Numbered from the stretch's first letter, positions 1-5,004 are shown. The stretch is 5,004 nucleotides of DNA from Methanothrix sp. (GCA_028688175.1 JAQTYS010000207.1:1-5004), one strand, 5' to 3'. The notes: generated by a model not told the origin, from the letters alone. Numbers and translations are program-made.

Positions 1-80
1 CTATCGCCTCTGGTTTTGGCTCGAATGATGTATCGTATCTTCCTCTCTGTTAGCTTTACGACTTTATTCTTCTTTCCCAT
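1..80 (-). CDS. Transposase / HTH integrase, N-terminal fragment (runs off left edge)
   Basis: Reading leftward from an ATG at 80-78, 26 uninterrupted codons reach the window edge. The peptide begins MGKKNKVVKLTERKIRYI and continues as a Lys/Arg-rich helical segment ending TRGD. This resembles the start of the homeodomain-like helix-turn-helix of IS481-type and related integrase-core transposases found in many copies in methanogens, where KLTxRKxxxII is followed by a recognition helix. The DDE catalytic core would lie outside the window. The resemblance is recalled, not searched, and 26 residues cannot fix the IS family. There is no Shine-Dalgarno-like sequence just upstream. The frame stays open further upstream, but the basic MGKKNK start is the natural one. 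It is divergent from the membrane-protein gene at 261. Confidence 0.55.
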   Translation of the reverse strand, partial: MGKKNKVVKLTERKIRYIIRAKTRGD

Positions 81-94
81 GCCAAATTGATGGG

Positions 95-103
95 TATATA
101 AAG
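95..103. promoter_or_regulatory. TATA-like box between divergent genes
   Basis: TATATAAAG on the plus strand is CTTTATATA on the minus strand, a close match to archaeal box A. On the minus strand it sits only about 15 bases before the transposase ATG at 80. Initiation would then fall slightly inside that ORF, so the geometry is poor. On the plus strand it would start transcription near 125 and give a leader of about 135 bases to the gene at 261. Its direction is therefore unresolved. If it fires rightward it could be an outward promoter delivered by the insertion sequence. Confidence 0.35.
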
Positions 104-260
104 TCAAAGGTTTCGGGACTACACACAAAGCTTCCGGTAAGGCGACACAAAAATTTCTGTTGGGAATGCAAGCACCCAGGTAGATAGATCAATTGAGGAT
201 CAAAGATTCGTACCAAAAATAAGATATCAGAGTACTATCAGAAAAATACCATGAAGTATA

Positions 261-1523
261 ATGATCGACCTCATCCTCCCTGCCTGCATTGCTCTTGGCT
301 TCGTTCTTGGAATCATAAGCGGCCTTACTCCTGGCCTGCATCTGAACAACTTCGCAGCCATGCTCTTAGCCGTCTCGCCGCAACTGTTGGCCTGGGGCCT
401 TACACCATTCGAAATGTCCTCGATCATCCTCTCCGCCAGCATCTCGCAGACATTCTTTGATGCCATTCCTGCGGTCTTTTTAGGCGCGCCTGATTCCGAG
501 ACAGCCCTGACAGTTCTGCCCGGCCAGAGGCTCATGCTGGAGGGACGCGGCATCGAGGCGGTGCGCCTCTCAGCCCTGGGAAGCGCGGGGTCGGTGCTCT
601 TTGCCGTTCTCCTAATCATCCCCCTATCCTGGACTATCTCCAGCTACTACGATTATCTCACAAAATACGTGGGCATTCTTCTTCTGGCCATCGCCCTTAT
701 GATGATCAAATCAGAGAGAGGCCCATGGATTGAAGGGCAGGGCTCCTGGGTGCATTACAAGTACAAGGCCATAGCTGCATTGCTCTTTTTAACCAGCGGC
801 CTTCTCGGCACATTTGCCTTCGATCATGAAGAGCTGACAAGCTCGCCTCTGGGCCTGGAGCCGCAGGTGCTGCTTCCCCTTCTGTCCGGCATCTTCGGAG
901 CCTCCTCCCTCCTGCTCAGCTTTTCCACAAAGATGCAGATCCCTGAGCAAAAGGAGAGCGAGATCCGGCTGCCAGCCAGCGCTCTTGCCAAAGCACTCTT
1001 CTCCGGCGGCCTGGGCGGCTCCGTCGTTGCCTGGATTCCCGGCGTCTCGCCTTCTGTGGCAGCGATCACTGCGCGCATGGGCGCGATCCCCGGCCCAGAG
1101 GAGTTCCTGGTCTCCATTGCCGGAGTCAACACCGCCAATGCCCTCTTCTCGCTGGTGGCGCTCTATGTCATCGACAAGCCTCGCAGTGGGGCCGCCGCCG
1201 CCATCCAGGAGCTGATGGCTCTCGATCAGAGCACATTAATCCAGATGATAATAATAGTAGTAATAGTGGCGGCGGCGTCCTACCTGGCTTGCATCGCTGC
1301 CGCCCGCCTTGCCGGGCGGGCCATCGTCCGGCTGAACTATCGGCTGCTCTGCCTCACTGTGCTGCTCTTCCTCGTGGCCATGACCTATGCCTTCACCGGG
1401 CTCTTCGGGCTGTTCATCTTCTTTCTCTCCACGGTGGTGGGCCTGATTGCGCCGGTGGCGGGAATTCACCGGACGCACGCCATGGGGGTGCTGATGCTGC
1501 CGCTGATACTGAGGTATATTTAG
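261..1523 (+). CDS. TctA/DUF112-family polytopic membrane protein (archaeal stand-alone form)
   Basis: This 420-residue protein is strongly hydrophobic, with roughly ten membrane segments. Clear ones lie near residues 3-20, 32-48, 105-122, 134-149, 168-186, 200-220, 284-304, 326-347, 361-379 and 381-400. Two related glycine/proline signatures stand out: GLTPGLHLNN at 21-30 and WIPGVSPSVAA at 258-268. They match the inverted-repeat GxxPGxxP motifs of the tripartite tricarboxylate transporter large subunit (TctA, PF01970). A third conserved-looking stretch, LGAPDSETALTVLPG, lies at 74-88. Bacterial TctA is about 500 residues and works with small subunit TctB and a periplasmic binding protein TctC; neither is present here, and the substrate is unknown. 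The ATG at 261 is the first in-frame start after a TGA at 252-254, and the next in-frame ATG is 33 codons later. No Shine-Dalgarno sequence precedes it, so translation may be leaderless or non-canonical. Family fairly sure, carboxylate transport unproven. Confidence 0.8.
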   Translation: MIDLILPACIALGFVLGIISGLTPGLHLNNFAAMLLAVSPQLLAWGLTPFEMSSIILSASISQTFFDAIPAVFLGAPDSETALTVLPGQRLMLEGRGIEAVRLSALGSAGSVLFAVLLIIPLSWTISSYYDYLTKYVGILLLAIALMMIKSERGPWIEGQGSWVHYKYKAIAALLFLTSGLLGTFAFDHEELTSSPLGLEPQVLLPLLSGIFGASSLLLSFSTKMQIPEQKESEIRLPASALAKALFSGGLGGSVVAWIPGVSPSVAAITARMGAIPGPEEFLVSIAGVNTANALFSLVALYVIDKPRSGAAAAIQELMALDQSTLIQMIIIVVIVAAASYLACIAAARLAGRAIVRLNYRLLCLTVLLFLVAMTYAFTGLFGLFIFFLSTVVGLIAPVAGIHRTHAMGVLMLPLILRYI

Positions 1524-1654
1524 AGATTGACGGGAAATAATTTACTCAATAATCCTGGATTTTAACGGGTTTATACGTGGTTCAATCGAATAATTCCATT
1601 TCGGATATAATTCGTGCTAATTAATTTTTAGTCGAGCCAGATCCTCATCCTGTA

Positions 1655-1661
1655 TTTTTTT
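1655..1661 (+). terminator. Oligo-T terminator candidate after the TctA-like gene
   Basis: A run of seven T lies about 130 bases after the stop codon at 1521-1523, in AT-rich sequence. A shorter T5 run lies at 1624-1628. Archaeal RNA polymerase can terminate at oligo-T without a hairpin, and no strong hairpin is visible here. This would separate the transcript from the fasciclin gene. Confidence 0.35.
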
Positions 1662-1683
1662 CCCTGTTTCATAGCTTCCAATA

Positions 1684-1691
1684 AATTTATC
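1684..1691 (+). promoter_or_regulatory. Possible TATA element of the fasciclin gene
   Basis: AATTTATC in an A/T-rich tract is centred about 53 bases before the ATG at 1741. It would place initiation near 1712-1715 and leave a leader of about 27 bases that contains the ribosome binding site. An alternative is GATATAAT at 1604-1611, giving a leader of about 105 bases. Neither is a perfect box A. Confidence 0.3.
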
Positions 1692-1727
1692 TTCAAGGCC
1701 GCCCATCACTTCTCAGTTGAAAAGAGT

Positions 1728-1733
1728 GGAGGT
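1728..1733 (+). promoter_or_regulatory. Ribosome binding site fixing the fasciclin start
   Basis: GGAGGT sits 7 bases before the ATG at 1741 and is a full match to the archaeal anti-Shine-Dalgarno sequence. It decides the start: an in-frame ATG at 1717 would put this site inside the coding region and add eight charged or polar residues (MKRVEVNL) ahead of the signal peptide. Confidence 0.8.
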
Positions 1734-1740
1734 TAATTTG

Positions 1741-2685
1741 ATGCTTGAAAAAACCAGGATAATTTTGAGCCTATTGTTCATTGCAGCCATGCTATGCGTG
1801 GGCTGCAGCTTCGCTCAGGATAGCGAGGCAGCAAAATCAAACCTATTAGACGCGGCAAATGAGCTGGGCCTCACCGAATTCGCTGCAGCCATCGAGGGCG
1901 CGGGACTTGCGGATACCCTGAACAACCAGGGTGTGCTCCTCATCGGCCCTGGCTCTTTCGTGATCTTCGCACCCAGTGATGCCGCCTTTGCACAGGTCGA
2001 CGACATCGACATGAATGCCGTCAAGGAGAACGCCACCGAACTGAAAAGGATACTGGGCTATCATATCATCTGGAATGACGCCAGCTTTGAGAATATCACA
2101 GAACTGTCCTCTGCCAGGACAATGCAAGGAGAGAATCTGACCATCGATAGCATTGATGGCCTGAAGGTAAACGGAGCCAATGTAACGGCATCCAAGAGCT
2201 ACAACAACGGCACAATCTATGTGATCGACAGAGTTCTGCTGCCCAAGACTGCATCCATCCTGGGTGTGGTTGAGGCTGCCAATGACCTAGGTGCTAAGAA
2301 GTTCGCCGCGGCCATCAAATCTGCGGGCCTCGCAGACACGCTCAACGGCCAGGGACTGATGGGCATGGAAAGCCTTTCCGAAGGGCCATTTACGGTATTT
2401 GCTCCCAGCGACAGCGCCTTTGACGCAACCAAAGCCACTATTGATGCCATAAGCAAGAAAGATGCCGGAATGATGAACCTCCTCACCTACCACATGGTTA
2501 ATTCCAAGAGCCTGCTCAATGCCACTGATAGCAATTCCGCCAAGACCATGCAGGGAGACTCCCTGGCAGTCGATGCAAACTTGGGCCTGGTGGGCGGCGC
2601 CAATGTTCTGAAGTCCGAAAGGTATGCTAACGGTATTGTCTATGTCATAGACCAGGTGCTGGTACCCATAAGGCTCGCCATGTAA
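1741..2685 (+). CDS. Exported protein with two tandem fasciclin (FAS1) domains
   Basis: The protein has 314 residues from the start chosen here. A signal peptide spans about residues 1-25: KTR, a hydrophobic core, then VGCSFAQ. Cleavage after FA-Q or lipidation at C22 are both possible; the lipobox is imperfect. FAS1 domain 1 covers about 34-168 and domain 2 about 174-310. Each carries the H1 motif (FVIFAPSDAAF at 73-83, FTVFAPSDSAF at 217-227), a YH motif (GYH at 107-108, TYH at 250-251) and the H2 motif (YVIDRVLLP at 160-168, YVIDQVLVP at 301-309). FAS1 proteins act in cell adhesion and envelope or extracellular-matrix interactions. No membrane anchor or sorting signal follows domain 2, so the mature protein is secreted or lipid-anchored. 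Six NxS/T sequons (N97, N118, N132, N147, N156, N260) are compatible with archaeal N-glycosylation. It appears monocistronic and converges on the minus-strand gene ending at 2738. Confidence 0.9.
   Translation: MLEKTRIILSLLFIAAMLCVGCSFAQDSEAAKSNLLDAANELGLTEFAAAIEGAGLADTLNNQGVLLIGPGSFVIFAPSDAAFAQVDDIDMNAVKENATELKRILGYHIIWNDASFENITELSSARTMQGENLTIDSIDGLKVNGANVTASKSYNNGTIYVIDRVLLPKTASILGVVEAANDLGAKKFAAAIKSAGLADTLNGQGLMGMESLSEGPFTVFAPSDSAFDATKATIDAISKKDAGMMNLLTYHMVNSKSLLNATDSNSAKTMQGDSLAVDANLGLVGGANVLKSERYANGIVYVIDQVLVPIRLAM
1840..2670 (+). repeat. Internal duplication of the FAS1 domain
   Basis: Two copies, about 1840-2244 and 2260-2670, align along their whole length at the protein level. AANELGL-EFAAAI-GAGLADTLN corresponds to AANDLGA-KFAAAI-SAGLADTLN. 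ARTMQGENL corresponds to AKTMQGDSL, and NGANV to GGANV. The second copy is slightly longer in the loop before its H1 motif. The similarity is much clearer in protein than in DNA, so the duplication is old rather than a recent tandem repeat. Confidence 0.85.
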
Positions 2686-2696
2686 AGCGAGAGTAA

Positions 2697-2716
2697 GATA
2701 AAAATATTTTTTTATC
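2697..2716. terminator. Likely bidirectional terminator in the convergent gap
   Basis: The arms GATAAAAA (2697-2704) and TTTTTATC (2709-2716) are perfect inverted repeats around a 4-base loop. On the plus strand they include a T7 run (2707-2713), and on the minus strand a T5 run. The element lies 11 bases after the fasciclin stop and about 20 bases after the minus-strand gene's stop, so it can serve both. The stem is nearly all A/T, so the oligo-T is probably what matters. Confidence 0.6.
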
Positions 2717-2737
2717 GGCACAACGCCATTACCGCAT

Positions 2738-4108
2738 CTAACGCTTAAGCGGGCACTTTATCGATCTCCAGCCGGCCATGCCACCCAAGACAACGCACAG
2801 CCTCTTCCATCCCTGTGCCTTCAGATAGCTGGCCGCCACCATCGACCGCATGCCGCTGCCGCAGAAGATGACTACTTCCCTATCCCTGGGCACCTCATGC
2901 ATCCTCTCGGCGATGGCAGTGATGGGAATATGCTGGCTATTCTCGATTCTGCCCTCTCTGGCAAGCTCACTGTCAAATCTGACATCCAAAATCCATACCC
3001 TCTCGCCTTCATCAAGCTGGCGGCAGAGCTCTTGCACTGTTTGGGTTCTGATAGAATCCGACTCCAGCCCGGACATATGCCAGCTGAGCATGCCTCCCGC
3101 CAGAAATCCGGCGATGTCATCAAACCCCAGGCGCAGGAGAATGACAGATATGTTCTCTACCAAATTGCCCTCACCCACGAGAAGAATGGGTCGGTCATAG
3201 CTGAGAAACCATCCGGCAAAGCTGGCCAGACCATCCAGCCAGATGGATTGTGAACCTGGAACATGAGCGGCAGCATAGGCCAGCTCCTGGCGCGTATCCA
3301 GGATCTGGGCATTGTGCTTCTCAAAAAGAGCCAAAAAGCTCCTGGCATCCAGGGGCCTGGGAGACGAAAGAGCCCCCAGAAGAGGCCTGCCCTCCAGGTT
3401 CACCTTCTCCATGCGGCGAAAGTAAGGCGGCCTATCCGGTTGGCTCTGCAAAATGAAGGCCACGAACTGCTCTTTGCTCCCTGCCTGCAGCCGGGCATTG
3501 TGCTTCCGCTCGATGCCGATACTGGTCCAGAGACGCTCGGCAATCGACTCGCCGCAGACCGAGCCGGACCCATGCGCCGGGCAGAGGATGACCTCATCTC
3601 CCAGCGGCAGTATTCTGGAAAAGAGACTCTCGTAAAGCTGTCCGGCATTCTCTGCGGCTAAATCTCCGCCCAGCAGATCGATTCTGCCCACCTCTCCGGC
3701 AAAGAGAGCATCCCCGCAAAAGAGCATCCAGGGAATTTCGGCGGGATCACGCAGCAGATAGCTCATGCTTCCCGGAGTGTGACCAGGCGTAGCGAGAGCT
3801 TCGATCTCCAGGCGGCCCACCTTCCATCTCTGGCCGGCGGTGACGGCATGCCCATACTGGTAATCCCATTGACCGTCGGCATGCCAGACCTCAGCCCCCG
3901 TCCGGGCAGCCAGCTCCATCGATCCTACAAAATAGTCCTCATTCCTGTGCGTCTCCAGGACAAAGGCAATCCTCATTCCCGCTTCGTCTGCCATTCTTAC
4001 GTATTCGTCAACATCCCTTTTGGGATCAATTACCAGGGCTAGATTCTTGTCACCGACCAGATAAGAGTAATGCGCAAGGCCTGCAGAGACAATCCTTTCC
4101 AAGAGCAT
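2738..4108 (-). CDS. MBL-fold / pseudorhodanese / rhodanese protein, CstB-like persulfide dioxygenase-sulfurtransferase
   Basis: This 456-residue cytoplasmic protein has three parts. Residues 1-235 are a metallo-beta-lactamase domain of the ETHE1/persulfide-dioxygenase type. The usual THxHADH motif reads THRNEDY (53-59). H54, H110 (in GHTPGS) and D133 (in CGDALF) match the three iron ligands of ETHE1 (H79, H135, D154), and PAHGSGSVCG (177-186) keeps H179 and C185. Residues about 250-350 are a rhodanese fold whose active loop reads LLVGEGN without cysteine, so it should be inactive. Residues about 355-453 form a second rhodanese with a complete CGSGMR loop (C416-R421). Size and domain order match CstB, which oxidises persulfides to sulfite and makes thiosulfate. 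By homology the substrates are low-molecular-weight persulfides with O2; this is inferred. The ATG at 4108 directly follows the TAA of the upstream gene, which implies coupling. No signal peptide is seen. Confidence 0.85.
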   Translation of the reverse strand: MLLERIVSAGLAHYSYLVGDKNLALVIDPKRDVDEYVRMADEAGMRIAFVLETHRNEDYFVGSMELAARTGAEVWHADGQWDYQYGHAVTAGQRWKVGRLEIEALATPGHTPGSMSYLLRDPAEIPWMLFCGDALFAGEVGRIDLLGGDLAAENAGQLYESLFSRILPLGDEVILCPAHGSGSVCGESIAERLWTSIGIERKHNARLQAGSKEQFVAFILQSQPDRPPYFRRMEKVNLEGRPLLGALSSPRPLDARSFLALFEKHNAQILDTRQELAYAAAHVPGSQSIWLDGLASFAGWFLSYDRPILLVGEGNLVENISVILLRLGFDDIAGFLAGGMLSWHMSGLESDSIRTQTVQELCRQLDEGERVWILDVRFDSELAREGRIENSQHIPITAIAERMHEVPRDREVVIFCGSGMRSMVAASYLKAQGWKRLCVVLGGMAGWRSIKCPLKR

Positions 4109-4762
4109 TTATTCCACCCCGATTCCAGGAGAGCTTTGGCAATTAAAGACATCATCAGCGCGCAGAAGCACCGGCTTGGGGAGATAAATATCATAACTTC
4201 CTCCACAGCAATTCAGCCAGCCATCAAAGGCCTTTTTTTTAGAGTAGCTGTCGTTGATAGCAAAATTTTCGGTTATATGATATGTGCCAATGTATTCCTC
4301 TTCAATTTCTATAGCCGGATTCTTCCAGGCATGACCATCGATTCCCGAAAGCACGCCGATTTGCACCTTGCCGCTCGTAACGGTTTCATCGATCTGCATC
4401 TGAGTTGTGGCATAGTTTATATTTTCATATTCACTCTGCATGCTGCGAGAAGTGGCAGTATATTCCCTCTTGCCAGAAACACCCTGGGCAAAGCCAATTT
4501 CGTGACTCATAGAGGTAGCGGAATTTGCATTGGAAAGCTTCGTCCGGCTGCCTATTCCTCCGCCAAGGGCAAAAGGATGAGATGAATAGTAACCGCTTCC
4601 CGGCGCAAGGTCCACGGGAGCGCTGGATATACTGCTCTCGCTTATAAAAGAGAGAGCTGAATTATTATAATCAGAAACAAGATTATGAGAAGCTGCGGGG
4701 GCGACTGACGCCACTGCCAGTGAAATCATGATGGTTAGTATTGGAATAATTCTTTCTTGCAT
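4109..4762 (-). CDS. Exported protein of unknown function, first of a coupled pair with the MBL-rhodanese gene
   Basis: I do not recognise a named domain in these 217 residues. A signal peptide is clear at about 1-24 (hydrophobic IIPILTIMISLAVASVAPA, cleavage around APA-AS). The mature part is Ser/Thr/Gly-rich to about residue 120, with alternating short polar segments. Residues 121-170 look beta-rich (QMQIDETVTSGKVQIGV, then IEIEEEYIGTYHI). The C-terminal part has a WLNCCGG motif (C185, C186) and a third cysteine at C208. No second membrane segment is seen, so it is probably secreted or envelope-associated. I have an impression that exported proteins with a WLxCCxGG motif form a paralogous family in Methanothrix, but this is memory, not a search. 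The ATG at 4762 is preceded by GGTGGT with a 9-base spacing. Its stop abuts the start of the persulfide-dioxygenase-like gene, so the two should be made together. Confidence 0.75.
   Translation of the reverse strand: MQERIIPILTIMISLAVASVAPAASHNLVSDYNNSALSFISESSISSAPVDLAPGSGYYSSHPFALGGGIGSRTKLSNANSATSMSHEIGFAQGVSGKREYTATSRSMQSEYENINYATTQMQIDETVTSGKVQIGVLSGIDGHAWKNPAIEIEEEYIGTYHITENFAINDSYSKKKAFDGWLNCCGGSYDIYLPKPVLLRADDVFNCQSSPGIGVE
4114..4119 (-). promoter_or_regulatory. Ribosome binding site inside the upstream gene
   Basis: On the minus strand GGGTGG lies 5 bases before the ATG at 4108, within the last codons of the upstream exported-protein gene. Stop and start are contiguous (TAAATG), with no spacer. 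This favours translational coupling of the two genes and supports the chosen start. Confidence 0.6.
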
Positions 4763-4771
4763 TGTCCAGGG

Positions 4772-4777
4772 ACCACC
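4772..4777 (-). promoter_or_regulatory. Ribosome binding site of the exported protein
   Basis: On the minus strand GGTGGT, one mismatch from the archaeal GGTGAT core, lies 9 bases before the ATG at 4762. It supports that start directly ahead of the signal peptide. Confidence 0.5.
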
Positions 4778-4796
4778 CTAATATCGTGTGCTTTTT

Positions 4797-4805
4797 TTTA
4801 TATTT
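4797..4805 (-). promoter_or_regulatory. Possible TATA element ahead of the coupled pair
   Basis: The minus strand reads AAATATAAA followed by more A, in the 82-base gap after the TspO-like gene. Initiation about 25 bases downstream would fall near 4775, leaving a very short leader that would overlap the ribosome binding site. The position is borderline. No oligo-T run on the minus strand separates the TspO-like gene from this point, so readthrough from upstream is equally possible. Confidence 0.35.
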
Positions 4806-4844
4806 GAATCGATCGGAACAAGTAGGCTAAGAAAGGCTGCGATA

Positions 4845-5004
4845 TCACAAATTTAGCCTCCAGATAGTGTAATTAAGAAAAGCAGCAAAGCTTACCCAGA
4901 CGATATAAGGAACGAGAAGCAGAGCAGCGTCTTTGCGGATGTACCAGAACCGGATGATGCAGTGCAGTATGAGAAGCCAGAGGAATGAAATTACTACTAA
5001 TGCG
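4845..5004 (-). CDS. tspO: TspO/MBR-family membrane protein, C-terminal part (5' end outside window)
   Basis: Reading leftward from 5003, 52 codons run open to a TGA at 4847-4845. The peptide has two hydrophobic segments: about 1-22 (ALVVISFLWLL to RFWYI) and about 26-49 (AALLLVPYIVWVSFAAFLNY). It ends TIWRLNL. These match transmembrane helices 4 and 5 of TspO/MBR (tryptophan-rich sensory protein, mitochondrial TSPO). The diagnostic VPYxxWVxFAAxLNYxIWRxN ending is nearly unaltered and includes the CRAC-like L-N-Y-T-I-W-R segment that in TSPO is linked to cholesterol binding. TspO proteins bind tetrapyrroles such as porphyrins and are linked to oxidative and other stress. About two thirds of the usual ~155 residues lie outside the window. 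The gene is co-directional with the exported protein 82 bases downstream and may share its transcript. Family assignment is strong. Confidence 0.85.
   Translation of the reverse strand, partial: ALVVISFLWLLILHCIIRFWYIRKDAALLLVPYIVWVSFAAFLNYTIWRLNL

Larger units (their letters stand above)
1..149 (-). mobile_element. Possible end of an insertion sequence
   Basis: If the leftward ORF at 1-80 is a transposase, the right-hand end of its element should lie shortly upstream of its start. Read on the minus strand from 149, the sequence starts TGTGTCGCCTTACCGGAAGC. A TGT start is typical of terminal inverted repeats in IS481-like elements, and the distance of about 69 bases to the ATG is reasonable. 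The other end and any target duplication are outside the window, so the boundary is a guess. Confidence 0.22.

Noticed and set aside
1300..1319. GC-rich hairpin: CCGCCCG and CGGGCGG around a 6-base loop
   Set aside because: It lies well inside the TctA-like coding region and is explained by a run of Ala, Arg and Gly codons; no oligo-T follows, so it is not a terminator.
1717..1740. Upstream ATG giving an eight-residue longer fasciclin protein
   Set aside because: The GGAGGT site at 1728-1733 would lie inside it, and the extension adds charged residues ahead of an otherwise normal signal peptide.
1524..1740. Search for a small gene, tRNA or structured RNA in the AT-rich intergenic region
   Set aside because: I see only oligo-T runs and possible TATA elements; no convincing open frame, cloverleaf or strong hairpin.
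2287..2721. 144-codon minus-strand open frame opposite the second FAS1 domain
   Set aside because: The plus strand encodes a well-conserved domain here; the antisense frame has no family features.
2850..3661. Several plus-strand open frames of 116-132 codons opposite the MBL-rhodanese gene
   Set aside because: All are antisense to a protein with clear catalytic motifs along its whole length, and the translations look like out-of-frame sequence.
4070..4585. 171-codon plus-strand open frame opposite the exported-protein gene
   Set aside because: It lies antisense to a gene with a clear signal peptide and ribosome site and overlaps the start of the MBL-rhodanese gene; no recognisable protein features.
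1..5004. CRISPR array, riboswitch, defence or phage genes
   Set aside because: No spaced direct repeats, no recognisable aptamer core, and no nuclease, helicase or phage structural motifs in any frame.

Overview
This window most likely comes from a methanogenic archaeon, and Methanothrix (Methanosaeta) is my best guess. The pointers are box-A-like TATA elements, oligo-T terminators, GGAGGT or GGTGG Shine-Dalgarno sites, a sequon-rich exported fasciclin protein, a short stand-alone TctA-type membrane protein and an IS-type transposase N-terminus of a kind I associate with methanogens. The genus is recognised from memory and was not tested by any search.

Layout, left to right. Bases 1-80 (minus) hold the first 26 codons of a transposase or helix-turn-helix integrase that leaves the window; an insertion sequence probably abuts or overlaps the region up to about 150. 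Bases 261-1523 (plus) encode a 420-residue polytopic membrane protein of the TctA/DUF112 family, with no TctB or TctC partner in view. A 217-base AT-rich intergenic region with oligo-T runs and possible TATA elements follows. Bases 1741-2685 (plus) encode an exported protein made almost entirely of two tandem FAS1 (fasciclin) domains. Its start is set by a clean GGAGGT site. An AT-rich palindrome in the 52-base convergent gap looks like a shared terminator.

The right half is on the minus strand and, in transcription order, reads: the C-terminal 52 residues of a TspO/MBR-family membrane protein (4845-5004, entering from outside), an unrecognised exported 217-residue protein (4109-4762), and a 456-residue MBL-pseudorhodanese-rhodanese protein (2738-4108). 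The last two genes abut exactly: the TAA of one is followed directly by the ATG of the next, with the ribosome binding site inside the upstream gene. They are therefore very probably co-transcribed and translationally coupled.

The most interesting point is this minus-strand group. The MBL-rhodanese protein has the domain architecture of CstB-type persulfide dioxygenase/sulfurtransferases and keeps all three predicted mononuclear-iron ligands (H54, H110, D133). It has lost the second-metal histidines of the MBL motif. Its last rhodanese domain keeps the active-site cysteine loop, and the middle one does not. A TspO-type stress or tetrapyrrole-binding membrane protein lies just upstream, and an exported cysteine-containing protein lies between them. 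This suggests a small locus for reactive sulfur or oxygen stress in an otherwise anaerobic organism, which is an inference from gene order and motifs. The plus-strand genes look unrelated to it.
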